A program made the position numbers and the translations under genes. A stretch of DNA of 64,000 nucleotides from Ignavibacteriales bacterium UBA1304 (GTDB taxonomy: Bacteria; Bacteroidota; Ignavibacteria; Ignavibacteriales; Ignavibacteriaceae). Location: assembly GCA_002307295.1 (NCBI GenBank), contig DBTY01000055.1, forward strand, positions 62,001 to 126,000, written 5' to 3'. The notes under the pieces are model-generated. The model saw only the letters and a program-made list of their open reading frames with translations, had not been told where the DNA came from and ran no database searches. Positions 35,237 through 45,040 of this stretch are shown piece by piece. Within the stretch, counting starts at the first letter, position 1; every line of letters starts with the position of its first letter.

Positions 35237-35716
35237 CTATCTTATAAATGCAGTGGCAGAGGGATTATTGCTAATGTTAATAGTTTTAATCTTTGAACCG
35301 AGAAAACCTAAATCGACATACGATTTGTTTTTTTCTCCGTTTACTTTGTAAACCATCTTGCCGCTATTGCCTGTCGTAAACCTGAAAATAACATTTTCTT
35401 TTTCGGTAAAGTATTTATTTAATAAATCCATCGCCTCAATATTTGCAATATTAAGATACACTTTATCGTCAAGGCGCATTGTTACTACAGACGAAAGAAG
35501 GTCTTCGATATCTGAAAGGTTTTTATTGCAAAAAGAATTTTCTATTCTTAAATGCGCAAATTCCATTTCCTGCGGATGATTGTCTTTGTTTGGATTGTAA
35601 GACGAATAAACTGCGTCGAATTTTGAACTTGAAGCATCCGACCCTGAATAAGCGCTCTGCGAATATACAAATGCCGAGCTAATAATTAAAACAAAAACGA
35701 AAAGACTTTTTTTCAT
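35237..35716 (-). CDS. small secreted protein of unknown function
   Basis: A 159-residue protein with a signal peptide (MKKSLFVFVLIISSAFVYSQ, cleavage near residue 20). The mature part starts with a serine-rich stretch and then resembles a cystatin/NTF2-like alpha-beta domain (NLSDIEDLLSSVVTMRLDDK, EAMDLLNKYFTEKENVIFRF). A DUF4783-like identity is conceivable but not claimed. AAGGAG lies 7 bp before the ATG. It has no T9SS domain and lies 121 bp downstream of the PLD operon on the same strand. Possibly a separate unit. Confidence 0.75.
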   Translation of the reverse strand: MKKSLFVFVLIISSAFVYSQSAYSGSDASSSKFDAVYSSYNPNKDNHPQEMEFAHLRIENSFCNKNLSDIEDLLSSVVTMRLDDKVYLNIANIEAMDLLNKYFTEKENVIFRFTTGNSGKMVYKVNGEKNKSYVDLGFLGSKIKTINISNNPSATAFIR

Positions 35717-35837
35717 AAGAACATCTCCTTTTAACTAAAAAACCAATATCTAAACCCCATAAAGGATTTTGTTAATTATTTATATTTATAACGTAATGAT
35801 AAAATTTATTTTTGTCAACATGAATAAATTTAGACGC

Positions 35838-38159
35838 TTACTTCATCAGCATCAGTTTTTTTGTCGTTGTAAAGTTTTCAGCAGTGAGAGTATAAAAATA
35901 TATTCCGCTCGCAAATCCATCTGCATTAAAATCAACAGCTGCTATTCCTCTTTTTGCTTCCCCGTTAAAAAGAGTTTTTACTTTTCTGCCGAGCGCGTCA
36001 AAAATCTCTAAGCGAACATGCTGATCTTTTGGGACTTCAAATCTTATTGTAGTTACCGGATTAAACGGGTTAGGATAATTCTGGAAAAGAGTATAATTAA
36101 ACTTTACAATTTTGTTATCGTTAACAGAAACCGGAACAAAGAAGGAACCCGTTCCGCCATAATCGTTATATCTTTGTTTAAATTCCTGAAGATACAAATT
36201 TGCAATTTTAGCGTCCTTAACAATAAGCGTATTTTCGTCGTTATCGCTTTCAGCGGCAGACGACCAGTTATGAGAGCCTGTAATAACAGTCGGGTCGCTG
36301 TCAGAGTATGAGGCGTCAATAATAGCGTATTTATGATGCAGGGTCGTCATTGTGGACGCAGGTTTTAGCATGTCGGCAAAAGTAAGCAGGTTTGCATAAT
36401 CGCTGCCAGTCGTATTATACTCATTAACTATCCCTTTAATATCGCTCACTCCGGCATTATGTCTGTTCAACACTGCCTGATAAATATCGTTTTTTGTAAA
36501 TACATATTGAGCCATATATATGCTATGGCTGGCGGTATTAATAGCATTGATTATTTTACCTGTCGTTCCGTCAGAAGGGCTGAAATAAAGGCCTATTTCC
36601 CTTCCGCCTATTGTAAAATTATGGTTAGTATTATCTGTTTTATACATGCCAAATTTTGCCGCTACAGAATTAGGCTCGTCCGTGGAGCTTCCCCACATTT
36701 CTTCAAATTCTTTTGTATATGCAGCCGCAAGCGCAGGGTCTTTTATTTCAATTACGTTATTCTTCCAGCTAAGCTCCACAGAACTTACGTTCCATGAGCC
36801 TGTCCAGACCCATTCGTTCCCAGGTATAGTATCGCGCGCATCTATAATAATAAATTTGTTATGCATTATTCCCGTAAAACTTCCGCTATCGGCAGGCCGT
36901 TTGCTAATCTTTATTCCCGCGTCAATTAAACTTTGCATGCTGTTTTGAGTAGTTCTGCTATCGTAAACAATACGAACTTTTACGCCTCTGTTTTTTGCGC
37001 CAATAATAGAGCTTACAACGTCCGGCAAACCGATAAACGAGTATAAAGCCATATCAAGCGAATAACTTGCGCTGTTGATCCTTTCTACAAGCTTAGCGGA
37101 AAAATCCACGTTCCCTTTAGCGGCGTTGCCTGGCAAAGCGATAGAAGTATCTACAGGCAGATTGAAATAGACGTTTATTTTCCCAGTCGCCGTATCGTTA
37201 TAGCCGGTAACAGCCTGATATACGGCGCTTTCGCTGGTTCCTGCCGTATTGGCAGAATACGCTTTGTAATAATAGGTTGTTAAAGGAAGAAGATTAGAAA
37301 TTTTTACAATATGAATTGAAGTATCGTTATTGATAACTACAGAATCGAGCTCTAACGATGACGTAATACCATATTTAACTTTAGTATTTCCGTTTCTTGC
37401 AGTAGTATAATTTACTATAAATGAATTGGGTTCTAAGTTAGAAGCAAATACCGGACTTAAAATGTTCGGCCTGCCGTCGTCGACAATATCGGCAATAAAC
37501 CTGGGTTGAAGCTGATAACCTGAATTATATGGCGCAGATGATTTATACTGCCCAAGAATTCCAATTATATCCACTTTACCGGTAGGGATAGAGGAACCAA
37601 TTATGGATGTCACTCCTGCATTAATTCTTATTTGCCCCGTTCCTGAAGCGTCTGTAATAGTGTAATTTTTAGCTCCTGCAAAACTGCCTGAGCTGGAAAT
37701 TGTAACGTTGTTTACCCTAATTAATTCCCCTTCAAGCTCTTCCAGCCCGTTCCATGTTTGGCTGTTAATCTCGCTTAAAGTGACTATAAGCGGCTCTACA
37801 GTTGCGCCCGAAGAATGCTTTACTAATTTTGAACCAGTTTTGCTAAAATCAAGCTCTTCAAGTCCGTTGTAATTAGTTACAGTAGCCGTAACTGTAACAG
37901 AATCCCCTATTTTAACCTGACTGCAAAAACTGCTGCCGTAAACCGCAACGCCTCCTGAAACGTCCTGAATTGAACCGGGACCCGCCGAAGCAAATTGAGT
38001 TGCAGAAGTAACAATTCCCGCTACAGTAACAATTTGCCCGTTTAAAGTTGGAACTCCTGTAGAATCGTTTGTTTTAACAGAAGAAATTGGAACAACGGTT
38101 TGAGCAAAAGCCGCGGCCGATATTACTAAACAAAAAAAAACGACCAGTCTTTTTATCAT
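35838..38159 (-). CDS. T9SS-exported OB-fold/FN3/phospholipase D-family protein (probable nuclease)
   Basis: An extracellular protein of 773 residues: signal peptide (1-20), OB-fold-like region (about 22-225, GQIVTVAGIVTSA and a second copy), FN3 (about 232-320), two phospholipase D half-domains and a T9SS sorting domain (about 690-773, NYPNPFNPVTTIRF to KKLMLMK). HKD motif 1 is His433, Lys435 and Asp440 (HNKFIIID) with GSWN. Motif 2 is His608, Lys610 and Asp615 (HHKYAIID) with TGSHNWSSAAESDNDEN, which resembles Nuc-type endonucleases. Both active-site halves are complete. It overlaps the upstream lipoprotein gene by 4 bp and is last of a five-gene operon. Nuclease rather than lipase activity is inference. 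Confidence 0.88.
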   Translation of the reverse strand: MIKRLVVFFCLVISAAAFAQTVVPISSVKTNDSTGVPTLNGQIVTVAGIVTSATQFASAGPGSIQDVSGGVAVYGSSFCSQVKIGDSVTVTATVTNYNGLEELDFSKTGSKLVKHSSGATVEPLIVTLSEINSQTWNGLEELEGELIRVNNVTISSSGSFAGAKNYTITDASGTGQIRINAGVTSIIGSSIPTGKVDIIGILGQYKSSAPYNSGYQLQPRFIADIVDDGRPNILSPVFASNLEPNSFIVNYTTARNGNTKVKYGITSSLELDSVVINNDTSIHIVKISNLLPLTTYYYKAYSANTAGTSESAVYQAVTGYNDTATGKINVYFNLPVDTSIALPGNAAKGNVDFSAKLVERINSASYSLDMALYSFIGLPDVVSSIIGAKNRGVKVRIVYDSRTTQNSMQSLIDAGIKISKRPADSGSFTGIMHNKFIIIDARDTIPGNEWVWTGSWNVSSVELSWKNNVIEIKDPALAAAYTKEFEEMWGSSTDEPNSVAAKFGMYKTDNTNHNFTIGGREIGLYFSPSDGTTGKIINAINTASHSIYMAQYVFTKNDIYQAVLNRHNAGVSDIKGIVNEYNTTGSDYANLLTFADMLKPASTMTTLHHKYAIIDASYSDSDPTVITGSHNWSSAAESDNDENTLIVKDAKIANLYLQEFKQRYNDYGGTGSFFVPVSVNDNKIVKFNYTLFQNYPNPFNPVTTIRFEVPKDQHVRLEIFDALGRKVKTLFNGEAKRGIAAVDFNADGFASGIYFYTLTAENFTTTKKLMLMK

Positions 38160-39241
38160 TTAATCTCCGTTGATAGAGAGAACCGTAAAATTTTATTTGC
38201 GCCTGCGTCTACCACATATATTGTTTTATCATAAAAAGCTATGCCGTAAGGACTTTTGAAAACTTTAGGTCCGCCGAAGGACTGCAATTCTTCCCCCTGA
38301 GAGTTAAATTTATAAATACTATCCTTGGCCGCGTCGGCAATAAATATATTATTATAATTATCTAAAGTCGATCCCTGAGGCTGAGTGAATTTGTTTACGG
38401 TCATAAAAGCGGATTCAGAAGCTGTAAGTTTACTTTCGTAAGCCGATTTTTCCGTTGTTTCAACAAATGTAAGCCATTGAGCTTTAAAATAATTGTTGCC
38501 AATAAGGGTGATAATAATATCGTTATTCTTTTTATTAAAAGAATGGATTGAACTTAATCCATACGCAGAAACCAAACCGGTTCCAATAGGATCTATATTT
38601 CCTATACGGCCTAAAAGCGTATCGCCTGTAGCTCCGCTGACTAATAAAGATTTTGGCGAAAAATAAAGGATTGAGTTATCCGGATCAATTGTGCTTGAAT
38701 TACTTGGACCTTTTCTTGTAACATAGAAAGTATTATCGTAAAATGCGGTTACGCCAGTATACGTGCGGTCTGTATTATTCAGGTCGCTTGCTCTTGGCAA
38801 AAGTCTTGTTACCGGAGCGCTTTCTATATGATGCCCTGCCGAAACCATATCGTATTTATAAACCGCGCTAAAAGTTTTAGTTTCCCCAGTCGATAAAGTA
38901 GTATCAAACTGAGCGCAGACAATCAGGTTAAGTTTATAATCCTGAGCAATAGCTACAGGTTTTTTAACAGTTCGGGTTCCTAAAACTGTACCGGCAACGT
39001 TAAGCATTACAATTCTATTGTTATCAGTATCAGCCACATAAATAAATGGTTCGTTACCTACTATTATTGCCTGCGGATGGTTAAAGCCTTCCCAATCCGG
39101 ACTAAGATGCACATAAACGGTATCGCCTGTTATATTGGTATCTCCCTTTAGACTTTCAATAGCGTCTAAATTCAGTTTATCGGCGCACCCGGCGGCATAA
39201 AGCGTAAACAAAAAACCAAATAAAATATAAATTTTCTTCAT
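38156..39241 (-). CDS. beta-propeller (NHL-like) lipoprotein
   Basis: A 361-residue lipoprotein with signal MKKIYILFGFLFTLYAAGC and lipidated Cys19. The rest shows NHL-type repeats such as PQAIIVGNEPFIYVADTDNN, DNYNNIFIADAAKDSIYKFN and SPYGIAFYDKTIYVVDAGAN, predicting a six-bladed propeller exposed in the periplasm or on the surface. No catalytic motif. It overlaps the PLD gene by 4 bp and follows the PorV-like gene by 5 bp, so it is firmly part of the operon. Probably a binding component. Confidence 0.85.
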   Translation of the reverse strand: MKKIYILFGFLFTLYAAGCADKLNLDAIESLKGDTNITGDTVYVHLSPDWEGFNHPQAIIVGNEPFIYVADTDNNRIVMLNVAGTVLGTRTVKKPVAIAQDYKLNLIVCAQFDTTLSTGETKTFSAVYKYDMVSAGHHIESAPVTRLLPRASDLNNTDRTYTGVTAFYDNTFYVTRKGPSNSSTIDPDNSILYFSPKSLLVSGATGDTLLGRIGNIDPIGTGLVSAYGLSSIHSFNKKNNDIIITLIGNNYFKAQWLTFVETTEKSAYESKLTASESAFMTVNKFTQPQGSTLDNYNNIFIADAAKDSIYKFNSQGEELQSFGGPKVFKSPYGIAFYDKTIYVVDAGANKILRFSLSTEIK

Positions 39242-39246
39242 AAGAT

Positions 39247-40224
39247 TTATAAGCCTAAAGTTATAGAAAAACGGTTGGCAGAACCTAATTTAGTAAAATT
39301 AGAATACGCGTAATCCATTGTAAAGTTAGCAATATTAATAGGTAATTTTACGCCAACTCCAAATGTATAATTCTGCTCATCCACGTTAAATTTGTATCCC
39401 CCCCTTGCAAAAAACATTTTATTCCACGAATACTCAGCTCCAAGCGAAACGTTTTCGCTATTGTCGTTAGGATGGTTAAGCTGAATAGACGTTGTAACCT
39501 TGTGCTGTTCATCCTCATACGGTTCAAATGCAAAACCGATTCTGAATATAGTTGGCGGAGAAAACGACTGCCATTCAGATTGTTTGCGCGAACCCCAAAG
39601 AACTACGTCGCCATCAGGAGCCATTTCGTTGCCAAAGTTTGAAACCACAACTGCAAAACGAGAAGTGCCAAGCCCGGTATAATAAAAAGTTCCTAAGTCT
39701 ATCATAACCGAACGCATTTTAAGCTTATCAAGAGTTTCCTCCATATACCTTATAGTGCCGCCAAAACTGAATTTATCCGTCATCTTTCTTGCATAACTTA
39801 AAGAAATTGCCAGATCGCTGTAAGAGAAATATTCTCCAGTTCCGAATGGGGCAAATTCAGTTGTTACAGGCATATCGTCTGTGCGCAAAGAGGTAACCGA
39901 CACTCCAAAGGAATTGTATTTATCGAGATGATAAACGGCGCCGAGGAAGTCGTGTTTAATATCTACGACCCAGTCATTGTGCGAAAAGAACACCTGATTG
40001 TCGTTAAATAAAACAAGACCGGCAGGGTTCCAGTATAAAGCCGACGCGTCGTCGTCTATGGCTACAAAAGCGTCGCCCATTGCCGTGGCTCTGCCGCCTA
40101 CTCCAATTTTCAAAAATTGAGCCGTGGAAATACCCGCTCTCTGTCCGCCTAATACCGGGAAAAGCTGCGCTCTTATTTCAACAACCATTGTCAAAAGCAA
40201 AATTAAAAATGTTATTTTTTTCAT
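39247..40224 (-). CDS. PorV/PorQ-family outer membrane protein
   Basis: A 325-residue outer membrane beta-barrel with signal peptide (MKKITFLILLLTMVVEIRAQ). The conserved N-terminal block (FLKIGVGGRATAMGDAFVAI, then DDASALYWNPAG) is diagnostic of the PorV/PorQ (UPF0164) group, whose founding members shuttle or attach T9SS cargo at the outer membrane. Amphipathic strands fill the remainder and it ends in a strand (RFSITLGL). Its place between a TonB receptor and two exported proteins, one carrying a T9SS signal, suggests a role in surface delivery of the operon's own products. Confidence 0.9.
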   Translation of the reverse strand: MKKITFLILLLTMVVEIRAQLFPVLGGQRAGISTAQFLKIGVGGRATAMGDAFVAIDDDASALYWNPAGLVLFNDNQVFFSHNDWVVDIKHDFLGAVYHLDKYNSFGVSVTSLRTDDMPVTTEFAPFGTGEYFSYSDLAISLSYARKMTDKFSFGGTIRYMEETLDKLKMRSVMIDLGTFYYTGLGTSRFAVVVSNFGNEMAPDGDVVLWGSRKQSEWQSFSPPTIFRIGFAFEPYEDEQHKVTTSIQLNHPNDNSENVSLGAEYSWNKMFFARGGYKFNVDEQNYTFGVGVKLPINIANFTMDYAYSNFTKLGSANRFSITLGL

Positions 40225-40265
40225 ATTTATTTTGGAAATAAAATTCTATGTTAAAAATTTATCGG

Positions 40266-43073
40266 TTAAAATTTAAGACTTACGCCTACTTTTATGTTCC
40301 TGACAGTTAAATACCTCGCCGGATTAAGAGGGTATGGCGAGATTGGGGATTGTAAATCAGGATACTTAGGATCGTTAGAACTGCTTTGCAAAGGATCGCC
40401 GTATTCGTAAGCTTTCCCGGTAACCGGATTTATTATAGCCGAATTTTTTGTGTCAAACAGGTTGTTTATTTCAACAAATACGGAAAATTTAAGTTTATTA
40501 ATCTGAAAGTATTTTTCGAAATTCAAATCCACCCAAGTCCAGTCTTTTCCTATTTTGCTATATAAGTCTTTTCGTGAAGCTACATATTCAGGTCTGCCGT
40601 CTGAAAGATAATTGCCCGTAAAATAAGCCGGAGTATATCTCTTGCCTGATTCATAGAAGAATTTAACGTAAATATTATAGTCGTCAAGAATTCCGGGAGC
40701 AAAACCAAAAAGCGGCTGATCTTTTTCAACATAGAAATTTGTCGTTACAGAAGCAGTTATAGGCCTGTCCCACGACATATACTGGTCTTTAATCGATTCG
40801 TCAAGCTGCCCCTGAAGCACTAAAACTCCATCGTCGGCCGACGAACTTTTACCTGTGATAACCGCATAAGCTATGTTTGCAGCCCCGGTAAACCATTTAT
40901 TAACTCTTTTCTTATATTCAAACTCAACGCCTCTGGAACGAGCATAATCCTGATTCACATAAGTAATAAAGCTTTGGGTTGAATAACGAGCCGAATTAAT
41001 TAGCGCCGTTCTTGTGCTTACATAATCAAAAATATCTTTATAGTAAGCGGTTAACGTTAAAACGTCGTCGTCGCTAAACTGGGTTTTAAGCCCAAGCTCA
41101 TAAGCTACGGTAGTTTCTGGATTTAAGTTCGGATTGCCAAACTTCTGAAACGACGATTGCGCGCTATAAGGATTCAGCTTTGCATAAACAAACTGCGGAT
41201 TAGGCCATTTGCTAAAATGCCCATACGAAAAGAATAATACCTGATTATCCGATATAGGATGCGATATTCCAAGACGCGGACTAAGCCTTGCCTTAAAATG
41301 TCTTCCAAACCATTTGAATGTATCGTCGTTATACGCTTTTCTTGTAGCGTCTGGTATTGTAACTACATCCGGATTATTAATAGCGTCGTCCACATATTTA
41401 CCAGGGAACCAATAGTCAAGGCGCATACCGAAGTTTAATATCATTCCGCTAAAGTTAACGTTATCCTGCGCATAAAACGCGCCCAAAGCAGGGTTCACTT
41501 TATAAATATCATTGTTCAAACCAAGAACTCCAACCCAGGGCTCGTAAATATCCACGACCTGCATTTCCTGAAACTTCATATCAAAACCGGCTTTGAACTT
41601 ATTCTTTTCGTCAAAGAAACTTGTTATATCGCCGCGTAACGAATACTCTTCTACATAGTGGTCGTGCCAGGTTGTCGGGTTGCCAACGTCATAAAAACCG
41701 TCGCCCGGTATAACGCCGATAGTATCGTGAGATAAGTTATAATATTGAACCGGGAAATTTGTAAAATCTTTAGGCTCTGTATACTGGTTGTAATACTTGC
41801 CATTTGCATCAGCTCTAAGATGAGTAAAGAAGTAATTAAATTTCAACTCGTAAAATGTCTTTGGGTTTAACGTATGAGTTAACGTTAACGTATGAAACTT
41901 ATTATTATGAGTATATGTGTTTGCATTATCAAGATTATTTTGGAACTGATACTGATAACCAGGGCTAGGCTCTACATATTCAAGATTTGATTGCAGCGAC
42001 TGAGAATTCTGGTTAATATTTACAGACTGGTTAAACGAATATGCAATTTTAAATGTTGGCGAAACTTTATAAGTCAGCTTTGCTAATCCAAACCAGTTGT
42101 TCTCTTCACGAGGCGCAAATCTTGAGCCATAAAAAATTGAAGAATAAACCTGTTTTGCCGTAGCCTTGCTATAACCCTGCGTAATACCGTCAGTCAACCC
42201 GGCATAACCGCTCACAAAAAAAGTCATTTCGCCTGGAATTTTTATTCCAAGAGCCGGAAGCACGGTAGAAGTAATAATTTCCGGACCGCTAAGATTAGCT
42301 TCTGCAACGTCTGTGTTAAAAACATGCGGCGAACTCATGCTGCCGATTTTATCTGTTTTGTAAGAAGCCGAACCCGAATAACGAGAGCTTCCTTCGCGCG
42401 TCTTAACGTTAATAACGCCGGAAGTAGCTTGGCCATACTCAGCGTTAAAACCGCCAGTAATAACTTCAACTTCTTCAATTGAATTTGCGCTAAGCTCTAA
42501 CCCAAATCCTGTTCCAGCCAGAGGATCCTGAACAGAAACGCCATCCAGTAAAAATGCATTTTCGTAAGAACGGCCGCCTCTTATATGGATTTCGTTATCA
42601 TTTTTTACTACGCCTGCCTGTTGCGATACAAGATCGTTTACGTTTTCTACGCTCGCCATTTCTATGTCGTCCCGGTTAAGAGATTTTTTACTTTGAGTCT
42701 CTTCAACGTCGACCATAGGCTTATCCCCCACAATCACTACATCCTGCCCTAAAGTAAGAACGGATTCGTTCATTTTAAGTTCAATTTTTTTTGTCTGCCC
42801 TGCTTCTATTTTGTACCCTGTAAGCTGCGTTGTTTTGTAGCCAATTAAAGACAGCTCAACAGTGTAAGAACCGGGATTAATATTTTCTATCTTGAATTTT
42901 CCTTCTATATCCGAAGAAGCTCCGTGATAAGTGCCTTTCAAAATTATATTTACCCCAAACAACGGCTCGTTGGTGCGGGAATCTGTTACAACCCCCACTA
43001 TCGTTCCCTTCCCCTGCGGAAAAAGAGCCTGGATAAAAAGTAGTAATGTAAGAATTAGTATTTTTTTTATCAT
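40266..43073 (-). CDS. TonB-dependent outer membrane receptor with CarboxypepD_reg domain
   Basis: A 935-residue receptor: signal peptide (1-20), CarboxypepD-regulatory-like Ig fold (about 22-112, GTIVGVVTDSRTNEPLFGVN), plug (about 120-235, IHIRGGRSYENAFLLDGVSV and YGQATSGVINVKT) and a 22-strand-type barrel to the C-terminus (ends VGVSLKF). There is no SusD partner nearby, so it is not a classical glycan SusCD pair. It overlaps the upstream lipoprotein gene by 4 bp. The substrate is unknown; the operon context allows imported oligonucleotides or secretion-related function. Confidence 0.93.
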   Translation of the reverse strand: MIKKILILTLLLFIQALFPQGKGTIVGVVTDSRTNEPLFGVNIILKGTYHGASSDIEGKFKIENINPGSYTVELSLIGYKTTQLTGYKIEAGQTKKIELKMNESVLTLGQDVVIVGDKPMVDVEETQSKKSLNRDDIEMASVENVNDLVSQQAGVVKNDNEIHIRGGRSYENAFLLDGVSVQDPLAGTGFGLELSANSIEEVEVITGGFNAEYGQATSGVINVKTREGSSRYSGSASYKTDKIGSMSSPHVFNTDVAEANLSGPEIITSTVLPALGIKIPGEMTFFVSGYAGLTDGITQGYSKATAKQVYSSIFYGSRFAPREENNWFGLAKLTYKVSPTFKIAYSFNQSVNINQNSQSLQSNLEYVEPSPGYQYQFQNNLDNANTYTHNNKFHTLTLTHTLNPKTFYELKFNYFFTHLRADANGKYYNQYTEPKDFTNFPVQYYNLSHDTIGVIPGDGFYDVGNPTTWHDHYVEEYSLRGDITSFFDEKNKFKAGFDMKFQEMQVVDIYEPWVGVLGLNNDIYKVNPALGAFYAQDNVNFSGMILNFGMRLDYWFPGKYVDDAINNPDVVTIPDATRKAYNDDTFKWFGRHFKARLSPRLGISHPISDNQVLFFSYGHFSKWPNPQFVYAKLNPYSAQSSFQKFGNPNLNPETTVAYELGLKTQFSDDDVLTLTAYYKDIFDYVSTRTALINSARYSTQSFITYVNQDYARSRGVEFEYKKRVNKWFTGAANIAYAVITGKSSSADDGVLVLQGQLDESIKDQYMSWDRPITASVTTNFYVEKDQPLFGFAPGILDDYNIYVKFFYESGKRYTPAYFTGNYLSDGRPEYVASRKDLYSKIGKDWTWVDLNFEKYFQINKLKFSVFVEINNLFDTKNSAIINPVTGKAYEYGDPLQSSSNDPKYPDLQSPISPYPLNPARYLTVRNIKVGVSLKF

Positions 43074-44653
43074 TGGGTTACTCCAAATTCGCCGAAGAAA
43101 ACTTTTTGGAAAAACGATTTTACGTTTGCGCTGCCGCCGTCAAGTCTGTTTAAAGGAAGCCCCATAAATACTAAATTGCCGCTTGCGCTTTTAAACCCGA
43201 CAACAGGACTGCCGGTTGTTGCAAGCGTATATAAACTTGTTGCGGTTAATGAAGAACTGTTTATATTAAACGACCAGATAACAGCAACCGGGCTTGAACC
43301 GTTATCTCTTGTAAGATTATTATAGCCCAGCGCCGAAGCCTTGGCAGTTGCGTTTACCGCCGTATTAGGCAGCACAATAGAAATATAGCCGCTGCTCATT
43401 CCGTCAATTGGTAGAAAATCTGTTAATCCCGACTGATCAAAACTTCTTGCAAAAGTCATAGAAAATAAAATCTTTCCTCCAGCGTCGGTATAGGCTTTTG
43501 TTACAGTCTGCGCTGCGTCAAGGGTCGGGTTGTTATCTCCGGAATACCAAAATACATACTTGAATAATTTCATCGTCTCTGTTAACATTGGAGAGATATA
43601 CTTTGGTAAAAGAGTTGGGGACGACGCGCCAGCCTTTGTCGATTTAATATCTAATACGTCGTACCTGCCTGCTAAATTGATTCCGTCAAGCATTTGCGAA
43701 TAATAAGAAGCCGCGTTATCGGCAGTTCCATGATCGTCAATAACAAGAATGTCCCCTTTCGGTTTTTTAACATACCATGTTTTTGATTGATCTGGCATTT
43801 GCATAAGAGAGCTTTTTGCGTTAGCAATATCAACTGCGTACATATATAAAGTATTTTTAGCGTTCAGTTTTAGATTAGGCAGCTTTACTGCATAAGGTTC
43901 TTTTATTGAAGCACCTAAATAAACGTCGCACGAAACCACGTCGGAATTAAAAGGCGGTACTGCTTTTATTGTAATAAATCTTGTAGAACCGGGTATCGCA
44001 ATTTTCTGAGAAGTATCGTTTAGAGCGATATATATATTCTGTATAGTCTCGTCTCCGTCAAGATCAGAAGCGTTCCATCCTAACGAAGCCACAGTAAACG
44101 TAGTATCCGGAAATTCTATCGTCTGCCCCGTTTTATCTTGTAAAAATACGATTTGCGGCGCCGTGTTAGACAAAGGGAGTTTAATCGAAGCCGGATTAGG
44201 GTCTATATTTCCAATATCAATAAAAGATTCTCCGGAAGACCAGACTCCGTTGTGATCTGAATCAGTAAAAGGCTCCGGGCCAAAATCTATTCCATTCACT
44301 GTATGATCTTTATCGTAAACGCCGTTCCCATGATTATCTACTCCGGCCACTTTAAAATTATATACGGTATCAGAACCGCTTATTGGGAAAGCTATTGTAG
44401 AATCATTGCTTGTGGTAAAAGTCCAGTGCGTTCCATCCCATGTAATGTAATATCCAATGACTAAGCCGTCAGGATCGTCCGCCCACCAGTGCAATTTTAC
44501 TTTACTCTGCTGATTTGAAATTGTGCTATCCGGGTATAAAAACAGATGGGTTGTGGGAGCTTTGTTGGCTATAAGGCTGTTTACAAGATTATCCGTGCAT
44601 GAATAAAATGCAATTGCGCCTACGATCGATAAAAGTAGTAAAATTTTTCTCAT
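43070..44653 (-). CDS. large exported lipoprotein with Ig/FN3-like domains
   Basis: A 527-residue lipoprotein: signal MRKILLLLSIVGAIAFYSC with probable lipidated Cys19. Residues about 35-110 form an FN3-like domain (VKLHWWADDPDGLVIGYYIT), a second Ig-like region follows (about 165-290), and residues about 310-525 begin GDILVIDDHGTADNAASYYS, resembling an alpha/beta glutamine-amidotransferase-like fold without a clear catalytic triad. It is the first gene of the operon with the TonB receptor (4-bp overlap). Function unknown; it may be the receptor's surface lipoprotein partner in place of SusD. Confidence 0.8.
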   Translation of the reverse strand: MRKILLLLSIVGAIAFYSCTDNLVNSLIANKAPTTHLFLYPDSTISNQQSKVKLHWWADDPDGLVIGYYITWDGTHWTFTTSNDSTIAFPISGSDTVYNFKVAGVDNHGNGVYDKDHTVNGIDFGPEPFTDSDHNGVWSSGESFIDIGNIDPNPASIKLPLSNTAPQIVFLQDKTGQTIEFPDTTFTVASLGWNASDLDGDETIQNIYIALNDTSQKIAIPGSTRFITIKAVPPFNSDVVSCDVYLGASIKEPYAVKLPNLKLNAKNTLYMYAVDIANAKSSLMQMPDQSKTWYVKKPKGDILVIDDHGTADNAASYYSQMLDGINLAGRYDVLDIKSTKAGASSPTLLPKYISPMLTETMKLFKYVFWYSGDNNPTLDAAQTVTKAYTDAGGKILFSMTFARSFDQSGLTDFLPIDGMSSGYISIVLPNTAVNATAKASALGYNNLTRDNGSSPVAVIWSFNINSSSLTATSLYTLATTGSPVVGFKSASGNLVFMGLPLNRLDGGSANVKSFFQKVFFGEFGVTQ

Positions 44654-44916
44654 ATACTATTTATAAATAAAATAATGACACTAAATATAATATTTTTTCT
44701 TTTTAATTAGTGTGAATTTAATGTTACTAATTAATAAATCCTAAAGAGCCGATATTTCCATAAAAATTATCGCGCTACTAATTATTCAGAATTTGCGTAT
44801 AATTAACGATTATTTTTTTGTTCTTAAGGAGTAAAACTAAATCTGTATTACACGCAATATAACCAAAATCCGCTTTCAGAGTCAAACAAAAATATCGCTT
44901 CAATTCGCGCTTACTC

Positions 44917-44951
44917 TATAGCTATAAACATTGGAATCCTCCAGATTCCTT
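44917..44951 (-). repeat. short dispersed repeat, copy 1 (inverted relative to copy 2)
   Basis: On the minus strand this reads GGAATCTGGAGGATTCC then AATGTTTATAGCTATA. It nearly matches 49491-49522 on the plus strand (GAATCCGGAGGATTC then AAATGTTTATAGCAATT). The core is a small palindrome with a 3-nt loop. Confidence 0.6.
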
Positions 44952-44964
44952 CTATTTGCTTTTA

Positions 44965-44996
44965 AAATAAACGAGGCGGGTTAAAACTCCCGCCTC
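44965..44996 (-). terminator. terminator of T9SS cargo operon
   Basis: The perfect 8-bp stem GAGGCGGG/CCCGCCTC is at 44973-44980 and 44989-44996, and a T-rich tract follows on the minus strand. It lies 45 bp beyond the stop of the gene at 45041. Confidence 0.8.
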
Positions 44997-45040
44997 TAAA
45001 AAGATTAAGTATTTTATAACAAATTCATTTTATGAAATTA

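Larger units (their letters stand above)
44654..45040. other. 387-bp intergenic region between two secretion operons
   Basis: No gene is seen. It must hold the promoter of the TonB-receptor operon. It contains a short dispersed repeat (44917-44951) whose reverse complement recurs at 49489-49522, and the terminator of the upstream operon at 44973-44996. Confidence 0.6.

Noticed and set aside
40266..44653. SusCD-type polysaccharide utilisation pair
   Set aside because: The lipoprotein upstream of the receptor lacks SusD features (TPR-like helices, RagB signature), and no glycoside hydrolase gene is present.
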